From Fidelibacterota bacterium UBA1134 (lineage in GTDB: Bacteria > Fidelibacterota > Marinisomatia > Marinisomatales > S15-B10): DNA of 5,314 bases. The notes beneath the pieces are model-generated. The model made no database searches. It had not been told where the DNA came from and saw nothing but the letters and a program-made list of their open reading frames with translations. Shown here in pieces: positions 1-4,988 of this stretch; the stretch's first letter is position 1; the number at the start of each line of letters is the position of its first letter. Location: positions 8,349 through 13,662 of the forward strand of contig DCAL01000052.1 of assembly GCA_002311975.1 (NCBI GenBank), written 5' to 3'. Made by a program: the position numbers and the translations under genes.

Positions 1-750
1 TGACTGGATCTGCCACGGCTCTGTTGTAATCTGATCTCCTGTCTCCATATCCATGAACCGTGTTCTGACCGAAAAGTCGAACTCCGTCTCCTTGGGATCC
101 AGCAGGTGAAAAACGATCACCTCATGCTTCTTGTGCCGGAAGTGTTTCAATCCGGTCAACACTTCTTCCGGGTCATCGATGAGGTCTGATATGAGGATGA
201 TGAGTCCCCTTTTCTTGATGCGCTCGGCGAGATTGTGCAGGGCCGGGGCTATGCGGGTATCCTGTCCTGTCGATAGATTCTCCAGTTGTGCTAGCACCGT
301 ATTCAGGTGGCCCGGCGTCGAACGGGGCGGGACGAAACTTTTGATGCCGTCATCGAACAGACTGATGGAGACGCCGTCCTGCTGTGCCAGCATGAGGTAA
401 GTCATGGCCGCCGCGAGGTAGCTGCCGTAATCCAGTTTGGATATCTTATGACTGCTGTATGTCATGGACTTACTCGTATCTAGCAGGAGATAAGAGCGCA
501 AATTCGTCTCTTCTTCAAATTGCTTGATATAGTAGCGGTCTGTCTTACCGTAGAGTTTCCAGTCCACATGACGAATCTCATCGCCCGGCCCGTAGGCGCG
601 ATGCTCCGCGAACTCCACACTGAAGCCGTGGTAGGGACTCTTGTGCATGCCGATGATATATCCTTCCACGACAAGCCGTGCCCGGAGCGCCATGTTGTTC
701 AGCTTCGCCACCATTTCGGGATGGAGATATTTGCGTTTGTCAACTTTCAT
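1..750 (-). CDS. DUF58 domain protein (vWA-like), C-terminus beyond window
   Basis: The minus strand is open from an ATG at 750 to the window edge: 250 codons with no stop, so the gene is cut at its 3' end. The DUF58 signature EHRAYGPGDEIRHVDW is at about residues 49-64. It is followed by a vWA-like core with a MIDAS-type DTSKS at 91-95 and the segment LIILISDLIDD at about 183-193. DUF58 proteins have no established reaction. They are usually encoded beside MoxR ATPases and are thought to be partners or substrates in metal-dependent protein assembly or envelope-stress roles. No signal peptide or membrane segment is seen, so a cytosolic protein is likely. The start lies 21 bp after the moxR-like stop, which implies one operon. 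No good Shine-Dalgarno precedes it, so translation may be coupled to the upstream gene. Members of this soluble type are often about 290-300 residues, so some 40-50 residues are probably missing. The family call is firm; the cellular role is inferred. Confidence 0.93.
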   Translation of the reverse strand, partial: MKVDKRKYLHPEMVAKLNNMALRARLVVEGYIIGMHKSPYHGFSVEFAEHRAYGPGDEIRHVDWKLYGKTDRYYIKQFEEETNLRSYLLLDTSKSMTYSSHKISKLDYGSYLAAAMTYLMLAQQDGVSISLFDDGIKSFVPPRSTPGHLNTVLAQLENLSTGQDTRIAPALHNLAERIKKRGLIILISDLIDDPEEVLTGLKHFRHKKHEVIVFHLLDPKETEFDFSVRTRFMDMETGDQITTEPWQIQS

Positions 751-771
751 CTAACGTCCAACGTTTAACCT

Positions 772-1758
772 TCAGTGTATCTCTTCAACCAGTTTATCCA
801 AAACCTGATCTGTGCTGACGCCGTCAGCCTCAGCGTTGAAATTAGTGATGATTCGATGACGGAGGACCGGCTTAACCATGACGAGGACGTCTGATATATC
901 GGGGGTGGGCCGGCCTTCCAGTATGGCTTTTGCTTTTGCACCCAGGATGAGGTACTGTGACGCCCGAGGGCCCGCGCCCCAATCGAGCCAGTCATTGATG
1001 AACTGAGGAGTGCCGTCGCCCGGGCGCGTCTTAGCCACCAGATCGACGGCAAATTGAACCACGTTGTCGGCAACAGGAACGCGCCGCACGAGAGACTGGT
1101 AGCTTGTAATTTCATCCCGGGAGATGATGGATTGGGGGTGTTCCGGCGATGTTCCGGTGGTAGTTTTGACGATATCCACCTCTTCCTCACGGCTGGGATA
1201 AGTAATGTTAAGACTGAACATGAAACGGTCGAGCTGAGCTTCGGGCAACGGGTAAGTTCCCTCTTGCTCAATGGGATTCTGAGTGGCCAGAACGAGAAAC
1301 GGCTCGTCCAGCGTGTACGAAATCCCCGCCGCCGTTACCTTGTGTTCCTGCATCGCTTCCAAGAGGGCGGCCTGTGTTTTGGGAGGTGTCCTGTTGATTT
1401 CGTCGGCCAGCAGGATATTGGCAAAAACCGGTCCCCGAATGAACTTGAATTCACGTTTGCCTGAAACGTGATCCTCTTCGAGAATTTCCGTCCCTGTAAT
1501 ATCAGACGGCATGAGGTCGGGTGTAAACTGAATTCTGCTGAACTTCAGGTCAAGAATCTGAGCCACCGTTTTGATGAGCAGCGTCTTCGCCAGGCCAGGA
1601 ACACCTATGACAAGGGCATGACCCTGACACAGAAGTGTGATCAGGATATGTTTAATGATCTCTCTCTGGCCTATAATGGTTTTGCCCAGTTCGCTATACA
1701 TTTTATCTCTTGCCTGATGGAGTTCTTCCACCAGTCGAACATCACTTTTCTGCGTCAT
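772..1758 (-). CDS. MoxR family AAA+ ATPase
   Basis: This complete 328-residue protein has the normal length for a MoxR ATPase. Visible motifs are Walker A GVPGLAKT at 52-59 (alanine before the lysine, as usual in MoxR), Walker B ILLADE at 115-120, sensor 1 LATQNP at 157-162, the EAQLDRF arginine-finger region at 173-179, and sensor 2 GPRASQ at 263-268 in the C-terminal lid. These cytosolic ring ATPases are believed to act as chaperones that insert cofactors or remodel vWA-domain partners using ATP. The likely partner is the DUF58 protein encoded 21 bp downstream. The ATG at 1758 has an AGAGGA Shine-Dalgarno (1763-1768, minus strand) 4 nt upstream, a little close but acceptable. The gene diverges from the purine nucleoside phosphorylase gene, so they may share a control region. 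All ATPase motifs appear intact. The specific client cannot be told from the window. Confidence 0.96.
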   Translation of the reverse strand: MTQKSDVRLVEELHQARDKMYSELGKTIIGQREIIKHILITLLCQGHALVIGVPGLAKTLLIKTVAQILDLKFSRIQFTPDLMPSDITGTEILEEDHVSGKREFKFIRGPVFANILLADEINRTPPKTQAALLEAMQEHKVTAAGISYTLDEPFLVLATQNPIEQEGTYPLPEAQLDRFMFSLNITYPSREEEVDIVKTTTGTSPEHPQSIISRDEITSYQSLVRRVPVADNVVQFAVDLVAKTRPGDGTPQFINDWLDWGAGPRASQYLILGAKAKAILEGRPTPDISDVLVMVKPVLRHRIITNFNAEADGVSTDQVLDKLVEEIH

Positions 1759-1884
1759 ATTATCCTCTTCAAGTTCAAGAATTGCGGATGTGCGGCGGCG
1801 CGGGAAGCTACACAGCGACCCCAGTCAAATCAATGGAATTATCTTGAAATCCCTCCGAAGCCATCCTAATTTGATTCCTTCGAC
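1759..1884. promoter_or_regulatory. Divergent intergenic region between moxR-like gene and PNP gene
   Basis: These 126 bp separate two divergent genes and should carry both promoters. On the plus strand a TTGAAA (1844-1849) is followed after exactly 17 bp by TAATTT (1867-1872). The first hexamer is close to the sigma-70 -35 consensus and the second is weak. If used, transcription would begin only a few bases before the GTG at 1885, giving an almost leaderless mRNA. That would agree with the lack of a Shine-Dalgarno there. On the minus strand only weak matches were found, such as TTGATT followed 17 bp later by TAGCTT. No strong dyad stands out. Confidence 0.3.
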
Positions 1885-2721
1885 GTGAGTAAAACAGTGA
1901 CTGTTGTTGAAAGTTCCCCTCATGCTGTCAGAGAGATGGTGGAGTACGTCAATTCGCTGATCGACGTCTCGCCGCGGACGGCGGTAGTGCTCGGTTCGGG
2001 GCTCGGACATTTCAGCGAATATGTAGAGAACCAGACGTCGATTCCTTATGCGCATATTGCGGGGTATCCTCTTTCAGGCGTTGAAGGGCATTCAGGGGAA
2101 TTCGTCTTTGGCGAACTGGGCAGCGAGCCGGTGGTGGTGGCCAGCGGCCGCTTTCACATGTATGAGGGGTACGATCTTGAAACAGTGACGCTCCCTGTCA
2201 GATTCTTCCACCAGCTAAAGGTTAACAATTTGATCATCACCAACTCAGCCGGCTCTGTGCGCAGACGGCTGGAGCCCGGAACTCTCATGATGCTGAACGG
2301 CCACCTCGACTGCACCTTCAGGGAAAGCAGTAAAATGCCTGATGTGGTGCGCGGCGGAGAATATCATTCGTCTGAACTGCTCGACCGTGCAAGAGCAGCC
2401 GCACGGGCTGAGGGGATCGAAACGGCAGAAGGTGTGTATGCGTGGACGCTCGGTCCCTCGTACGAAACGCCGGCGGAGATTGAGAAGATTCATGAGCTCG
2501 GGGGAGATGCGGTGGGGATGTCCACGGTGCCGGAGATTCGTGCGGCGGGCAAACTGGGAATGCGAGTTCTGGGGATATCGTGTCTCACCAACTATGCCGC
2601 TGGAATCACTGATGAACCGTTGACTCACGAAGATGTTATATCTGTGGCGAACCGGGTATCGGATAAGTTTACGCGGCTGCTGAAGGGGACCATTGAAAGC
2701 ATCAGTAGTGACTTAGCCTGA
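1885..2721 (+). CDS. punA: Purine nucleoside phosphorylase, trimeric (class I) type
   Basis: This 278-residue protein matches the usual 270-290 of trimeric PNPs, which cleave purine nucleosides with phosphate to free base and (deoxy)ribose-1-phosphate in cytosolic purine salvage. Visible motifs are phosphate-binding GSGLG (37-41), GVEGHSG with the conserved His (65-71), GRFHMYEGY (88-96), TNSAG (119-123), GPSYETPAE (190-198), GDAVGMSTVPE (207-217) and LTNYAAG (234-240). The Glu in SYET and the Asn in LTNY correspond to the human Glu201/Asn243 pair, which suggests 6-oxopurine (inosine/guanosine) preference. Human Ala116 appears to be Ser121 here. The start is uncertain. GTG 1885 is the earliest possible start because an in-frame TAA lies at 1867-1869. 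GTG 1897 is also possible; ATG 1936 would remove part of the N-terminal helix. No Shine-Dalgarno is seen at 1885. The gene seems to stand alone, with 550 bp of non-coding DNA after it. Methylthioadenosine phosphorylase is a related alternative, but the Glu/Asn pair argues against it. Confidence 0.95.
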   Translation: MSKTVTVVESSPHAVREMVEYVNSLIDVSPRTAVVLGSGLGHFSEYVENQTSIPYAHIAGYPLSGVEGHSGEFVFGELGSEPVVVASGRFHMYEGYDLETVTLPVRFFHQLKVNNLIITNSAGSVRRRLEPGTLMMLNGHLDCTFRESSKMPDVVRGGEYHSSELLDRARAAARAEGIETAEGVYAWTLGPSYETPAEIEKIHELGGDAVGMSTVPEIRAAGKLGMRVLGISCLTNYAAGITDEPLTHEDVISVANRVSDKFTRLLKGTIESISSDLA

Positions 2722-2733
2722 TCCATTCATCAG
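2718..2733 (+). terminator. Weak hairpin at the PNP stop codon
   Basis: CTGAT (2718-2722) and ATCAG (2729-2733) form a 5-bp stem with a 6-nt loop that overlaps the TGA stop (2719-2721). It is not followed by a U-run, so it does not look like an efficient Rho-independent terminator. It is recorded only because no better terminator was found after the gene. Confidence 0.15.
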
Positions 2734-2889
2734 CCACCAAGTCACAAAGTCTTTATTGATAAAGTGATAACAGGAAAATGACCACTGAATTGTTGATTAT
2801 GATTTTGTTCGTTCTTATCACGATAAGTTCGATATTATCTCCAAAGGATCCTCCGAAAACTCTTCTTGGTGTCTTGGTGTTTTCGTGGC
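2733..2889. repeat. 157-bp segment bounded by imperfect CACCAAG-type inverted repeats
   Basis: The left end (2733-2749, GCCACCAAGTCACAAAG) matches the reverse complement of the right end (2873-2889) at 13 of 17 positions. An 8-bp tandem repeat, CTTGGTGT twice, ends at 2880 and overlaps the right arm. Inside lie two perfect 6+2+6 palindromes: CTTTAT/ATAAAG (2751-2764) and CTTATC/GATAAG (2814-2827), with centres 63 bp apart. CACCAAG/CACGAAG-rich stretches occur in intergenic DNA of many environmental bacteria. No target-site duplication is evident at the ends and no transposase is present. It may be a degraded miniature element or an intergenic repeat relic; a real mobile element is not shown. 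Confidence 0.35.
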
Positions 2890-2924
2890 GGATTATGCAG
2901 GTTAGATTGAGGGGAAAGCGATGA
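2778..2924 (+). CDS. Doubtful 48-residue ORF with hydrophobic N-terminus
   Basis: An ATG at 2778 opens 48 codons ending in TGA at 2922-2924. Residues 5-20 are strongly hydrophobic (LLIMILFVLITISSIL) and would make one membrane segment; the C-terminus is basic. AGGA lies only about 3 nt before the ATG, too close for a good Shine-Dalgarno. The C-terminal half is read straight through the CTTGGTG repeat, and the local AT-richness favours hydrophobic codons by chance. It is more likely a chance frame than a gene, and no family was recognised. Confidence 0.12.
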   Translation: MTTELLIMILFVLITISSILSPKDPPKTLLGVLVFSWRIMQVRLRGKR

Positions 2925-2977
2925 AACCGAACATCAGACACGAAGTTGAGGCAATTGAAAATGAAGTCATCTCATAG
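2921..2977 (+). pseudogene. Possible 18-codon remnant of an accessory gene start
   Basis: An ATG at 2921 overlaps the preceding TGA as ATGA and has a GAGGGG Shine-Dalgarno-like run upstream. It encodes only MKPNIRHEVEAIENEVIS before a TAG. The charged helix vaguely recalls the N-terminus of GxxExxY-type proteins, whose genes often lie near CACGAAG-like repeats. None of that family's hallmark residues follow in any plus frame. A decayed gene start is conceivable, but the match is too short to rely on. Confidence 0.15.
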
Positions 2978-3004
2978 CAAATACGGAGATAGCAGAAAAA
3001 ATGT

Positions 3005-3034
3005 TTGACTTACTAATTGAGTCCAGCTTATATT
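3005..3034 (+). promoter_or_regulatory. Candidate sigma-70-like promoter for the amidohydrolase cluster
   Basis: TTGACT (3005-3010) and TATATT (3029-3034) each match five of six consensus positions and are 18 bp apart. This is the best promoter-like pair seen in the spacer, and it would give a leader of about 230 nt before the ATG at 3272. TTGAC recurs at 3033-3037 (TTGACA) and 3049-3053 (TTGACT), so alternative -35 elements exist, but their -10 partners are poor. AT-rich DNA yields such matches by chance. Confidence 0.35.
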
Positions 3035-3049
3035 GACAATTAAGATTAT

Positions 3050-3161
3050 TGACTGAACTTAGTCAGCAGTGCCTTGTGACGAAGTTTAACTAAATAGATT
3101 GAGGCCTATCAAAACGCTATATAGCATCGTGAAGGGATACTATGTTGTAGGTAATTTCCTA
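3050..3161. promoter_or_regulatory. Cluster of three operator-like dyads
   Basis: Three short inverted repeats lie just downstream of the promoter candidate: TGACT/AGTCA with a 6-bp spacer (3050-3065), the perfect 10-bp palindrome GCTATATAGC (3116-3125), and TAGG/CCTA around an AATT core (3148-3161). They could be regulator binding sites or leader-RNA hairpins. Their sequences differ from one another, so they do not define one repeated operator. No regulator gene is in the window. Confidence 0.25.
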
Positions 3162-3252
3162 ATATTTGCAACGTCTAGAACGAGTGATACGGGGTAATGT
3201 TATATGTTCCAAGTGCAAGAATTTCGATTAGCTGAAAAATAATTTGATCAAT

Positions 3253-3258
3253 AAGGAG
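3253..3258 (+). promoter_or_regulatory. AAGGAG ribosome binding site with long spacing
   Basis: A clear AAGGAG precedes the amidohydrolase ATG (3272), but with 13 nt between them instead of the usual 5-10. An in-frame TGA at 3263-3265 excludes an earlier start in this frame, so the ATG at 3272 stands. The spacing may lower translation efficiency. Confidence 0.6.
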
Positions 3259-3271
3259 TGTTTGAAAAACT

Positions 3272-4123
3272 ATGGAAAAAATTCGAAAAAATGTTTTTGA
3301 CAATCACAGTCATATTGGGCCGGTACCTGGGTTTGCCTACTATGGTTTGCCAGAGGCCGTTAAACCAACAACGGACTATGACACCATAGAAGAATATCTA
3401 GGAGGTATGGACGATCATGGTGTTGATCGTGCTCTCGTGTTGCCTAACTATGGCTATCCCGATTCGGCTCAGCCTTTCACACTCAACACTCTCGTCGCAG
3501 AAGGTGCGGTACAATCTGACCGGCTGCTGGGTGCCATCTGGGTCTCGGCCTTACCTAGGGATAAAGACAGGACAATTGAGTCTCTGAAACTGATTGGTGA
3601 GAAAGGATTAATTGCATTAAAAGCAACATGCCTTCTGGGCGGATCGTATAATCCTGAAGAGTGGGATGAGGAATCAGCTGAATTATGGAACATGGTCCTT
3701 GATGCAGCGGCGGAACATGATATGCCTATTCACATCCATACAAGCCCTAGCGGCGGTTCGGATATTGATAACGCGTTAGCACTAATTAAGAAGTACGGTA
3801 AACGCAACAAGATACATGTGGTTCATATGGGTGGAGGCGTCAGTGGACATATTAAGTTCATTCCTCAGTTCTTCAATCTGGTCGAAGAAGGTTATCAGGT
3901 CTATACTGATTTAACATGGTCGATTGGTTTTGGGTCATCTTGGTTGCTCAAGGAAATTGAAGAACGGGGGATTGGCGGCGACCGCTGTTTGTTCGGTTCA
4001 GATGTTCCTTGGAGTGATTTTGTATCTGAATACTGGAAAATTGAAGGTGCACCAATTTCGGAACAGCTTAAGGAAGATATTTTTTGGAATAATGCTGAAC
4101 GGCTGTACAGCAAGTTCTGGTAG
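3272..4123 (+). CDS. Amidohydrolase-2 family metal-dependent hydrolase or decarboxylase
   Basis: This complete 283-residue protein is of normal length for the amidohydrolase-2 (PF04909-type) TIM-barrel family. Likely metal and active-site residues are HxH in DNHSHIG (His12, His14), HIHTS (His154/His156), HVVHMGG (His182/His185) and Asp244 in LFGSDVPW. The C-terminal NNAERLY (273-279) is the usual family ending. There is no signal peptide, so it is cytosolic. The family includes C-N and C-O hydrolases and also non-oxidative decarboxylases such as ACMSD and resorcylate decarboxylases, so the reaction cannot be read from sequence. The gene is on the same strand as, and 85 bp before, a Nit1C-type Sll0783-family gene, and is probably co-transcribed with it. 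That context suggests release of nitrogen from, or processing of, a small C-N compound; this is inference. Composition is lower in GC than the PNP gene (38% in one 60-base sample). Confidence 0.92.
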   Translation: MEKIRKNVFDNHSHIGPVPGFAYYGLPEAVKPTTDYDTIEEYLGGMDDHGVDRALVLPNYGYPDSAQPFTLNTLVAEGAVQSDRLLGAIWVSALPRDKDRTIESLKLIGEKGLIALKATCLLGGSYNPEEWDEESAELWNMVLDAAAEHDMPIHIHTSPSGGSDIDNALALIKKYGKRNKIHVVHMGGGVSGHIKFIPQFFNLVEEGYQVYTDLTWSIGFGSSWLLKEIEERGIGGDRCLFGSDVPWSDFVSEYWKIEGAPISEQLKEDIFWNNAERLYSKFW

Positions 4124-4208
4124 TCGATGCATGAATCGAATTTGGCAACGAAATGTTAGTGCTAAGTACGTATTTCTTTCAATAAAAACATGATAGGAGG
4201 AAAAAATC
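4124..4208 (+). other. 85-bp intergenic link within the cluster
   Basis: This short gap contains a weak TCGAT/ATCGA hairpin (4124-4128 and 4135-4139, 6-nt loop) right after the amidohydrolase stop, without a U-run. No convincing promoter or sigma-54 site was seen. The gap is compatible with read-through transcription into the next gene. Confidence 0.4.
4195..4200 (+). promoter_or_regulatory. Consensus AGGAGG ribosome binding site
   Basis: A perfect AGGAGG lies 8 nt before the ATG at 4209, the strongest ribosome binding site in the window. It decides the start over the nearby in-frame ATG at 4215. An in-frame TAG (4194-4196) overlaps it. High expression of the encoded protein is suggested. 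Confidence 0.85.
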
Positions 4209-4694
4209 ATGACAATGATAAATGTTGAAGGTCCAAAGCAGGGTGATAGACTGATTAATCTGGATGAAAAACTCTATCCGGATCACAAGGCCAGTGATGG
4301 TGATCGTGCCCTGATAATGATGCATTCAGTACCTTTCGAAGGATCTGTTGGTCTGGTGAATTTGCTGACTACCACCCGCATTGTTCGTAAGGGATTCGCC
4401 ACCACATTGGCACTCTACGGTCCTGGCGTTCTAATGGCTGCGGCCGGCCGGGGTTTCCCCGATGTTGGTGAAGAAGGATTCCCAGGCAATCTGTCACTGA
4501 ATAAACAGATCACAACGATCATGGAGGAAGGCGGTACAGTTAACGCCTGCCGATTTGCTATGACGGCACTCTATGGTATGCGTGAAAGCGATATCATGGA
4601 TGGCGTGAAGCCGTTTCATCCGCTCGATGTTCTCGATTGTTTGATCGACCATTGGCGGGATGGGGCCCTTACAATCGCAACCTGGACCCTTTAA
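4209..4694 (+). CDS. Sll0783/MSMEG_0572 family nitrogen-starvation response protein (Nit1C, NitB-like)
   Basis: This complete 161-residue protein matches the normal size (about 160-170) and pattern of the Sll0783/MSMEG_0572 family, a DsrE-like small protein. Recognisable family features in order are GDRLINLDEKLYPD (12-25), FEGSVGLVNLL (43-53), RKGF (60-63), LYGPGV (69-74), GFPDVGEEGFPGN (82-94), MEEGGTVNACRFAMTALYG (105-123) and the terminal ATWTL (157-161). Cys114 lies where a DsrE-like functional cysteine could be; its role is unproven. In Synechocystis the family member is induced on nitrogen starvation and needed for polyhydroxybutyrate accumulation. In Pseudomonas pseudoalcaligenes its counterpart nitB belongs to the nit1C cyanide-assimilation cluster. 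No membrane segment or signal peptide is seen. The downstream radical SAM gene supports the cluster assignment. The molecular function of the family is unknown. Confidence 0.93.
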   Translation: MTMINVEGPKQGDRLINLDEKLYPDHKASDGDRALIMMHSVPFEGSVGLVNLLTTTRIVRKGFATTLALYGPGVLMAAAGRGFPDVGEEGFPGNLSLNKQITTIMEEGGTVNACRFAMTALYGMRESDIMDGVKPFHPLDVLDCLIDHWRDGALTIATWTL

Positions 4695-4767
4695 GGTCAG
4701 GATTAAGCTGTCGATAGATATCTTGAGATCGTAAAGCTCGTAACCTTCGAATAACAGTGATGTTCAA

Positions 4768-4789
4768 GTATCGCAAATGGATGCGATAC
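4768..4789. promoter_or_regulatory. Perfect 8-bp inverted repeat (hairpin or operator)
   Basis: GTATCGCA (4768-4775) and TGCGATAC (4782-4789) are exact reverse complements around the loop AATGGA. The stem has four G-C pairs. It lies about 75 bp after the Sll0783-family stop and lacks a following U-run, so an operator or RNA stability element is more likely than an intrinsic terminator. Confidence 0.4.
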
Positions 4790-4872
4790 AGTAGCACAGT
4801 GATTGAGATGATTATGATAGTGTGTGTGGCTGGGAGTTCCCACCGCTCACTGCCTTTGTCATAGTACAACCC

Positions 4873-4946
4873 CTTTACTATCCTAAGGGTATCGCGGGGA
4901 GAATTCGATCAATATAGATGTTCGGAGACTACTTTCGATAGTAAAG
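4873..4946. promoter_or_regulatory. Long-range 10-bp inverted repeat
   Basis: CTTTACTATC (4873-4882) is the exact reverse complement of GATAGTAAAG (4937-4946). As RNA this would close a 74-nt domain ending about 42 nt before the radical SAM start. The left arm can also pair locally (CCCTT with AAGGG, 4871-4889), so two exclusive folds are possible. The right arm overlaps a GTA-N8-TAC dyad (4941-4954). Confidence 0.3.
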
Positions 4947-4954
4947 TTAACTAC
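4941..4954. promoter_or_regulatory. GTA-N8-TAC dyad, NtcA-like site pattern
   Basis: GTA (4941-4943) and TAC (4952-4954) are separated by exactly 8 bp around the palindrome AGTTAACT (4945-4952). GTA-N8-TAC is the consensus of the cyanobacterial nitrogen regulator NtcA. A TAN3T element (TATCAT, 4967-4972) lies only 12 bp on, not the roughly 22 bp typical of NtcA-activated promoters, and the host is not evidently cyanobacterial. Six fixed bases occur readily by chance, so this is only a candidate. Confidence 0.15.
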
Positions 4955-4988
4955 GTTGACAATCAATATCATATAAAGAGAACACTGA

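Larger units (their letters stand above)
2722..3271. other. 550-bp AT-rich spacer without a convincing gene
   Basis: The spacer separates the PNP gene from the amidohydrolase cluster. A 60-base sample (3001-3060) is 28% GC by hand count, against 57% in the PNP gene. It holds the inverted-repeat segment at 2733-2889, two doubtful tiny frames, a promoter candidate near 3005-3034 and several dyads up to 3161. The roughly 110 bp from 3162 to the amidohydrolase start show little beyond an 8-bp palindrome TTGATCAA (3244-3251) and the ribosome binding site. No RNA gene was recognised. Confidence 0.7.
4695..4988 (+). other. 294-bp non-coding, dyad-rich gap between two Nit1C genes
   Basis: The gap is unusually long for neighbouring co-directional cluster genes and contains no nitrilase sequence in any plus frame; the longest plus frame seen (ATG 4760, 34 codons) resembles nothing recognised. 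It holds a perfect 8-bp hairpin, GTATCGCA/TGCGATAC with a 6-nt loop (4768-4789), a short TGGGA/TCCCA palindrome (4831-4842), CCCTT/AAGGG (4871-4889), and a perfect 10-bp inverted repeat CTTTACTATC/GATAGTAAAG (4873-4882 and 4937-4946) enclosing 54 nt. No hairpin has a terminator-type U-run. It could be an internal control region, a structured leader for the radical SAM gene, or the scar of a lost gene. No known riboswitch was recognised. Confidence 0.6.

Noticed and set aside
480..768. Open frames of 64 codons (minus) and 82 codons (plus) in this stretch
   Set aside because: Both lie in other frames of the DUF58 gene, whose own frame carries clear family motifs across the stretch.
765..1869. 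Open frames of 168 codons (minus) and 136, 62 and 133 codons (plus)
   Set aside because: They overlap the MoxR ATPase gene, which has all AAA+ motifs in its own frame; the others have arginine/serine-rich or shuffled compositions typical of shadow frames.
2245..2628. 127-codon minus and 93-codon plus frames within the PNP gene
   Set aside because: Neither shows a family motif, and both are covered by a complete, well-conserved enzyme frame.
2753..2941. 62-codon minus-strand frame in the spacer
   Set aside because: It reads through the CACCAAG-type repeat and AT-rich DNA, has no recognisable domain and no supporting ribosome binding site.
2921..2977. A confident GxxExxY pseudogene call
   Set aside because: Only 18 codons with a loose N-terminal resemblance exist, and no hallmark motif follows in any plus frame; kept only as a low-confidence remnant.
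4143..4157. TGGCA near 4143 as the start of a sigma-54 promoter, considered because Pseudomonas nit1C has a sigma-54-type activator
   Set aside because: The required GC dinucleotide does not occur 10 bp after the GG, so the GG-N10-GC rule is not met.
3469..4210. Open frames of 74, 70 and 70 codons (minus) and 89 codons (plus)
   Set aside because: They are shadows of the amidohydrolase gene, whose frame contains the metal-binding histidines and aspartate.
4669..4869. 66-codon minus-strand frame in the Nit1C gap
   Set aside because: No domain, no ribosome binding site of note, and it overlaps the end of the Sll0783-family gene; probably chance.
4956..4977. TTGACA (4956-4961) with TATAAA (4972-4977) as a promoter for the radical SAM gene
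   Set aside because: The hexamers are only 10 bp apart, far from the 16-18 bp needed for a sigma-70 promoter.
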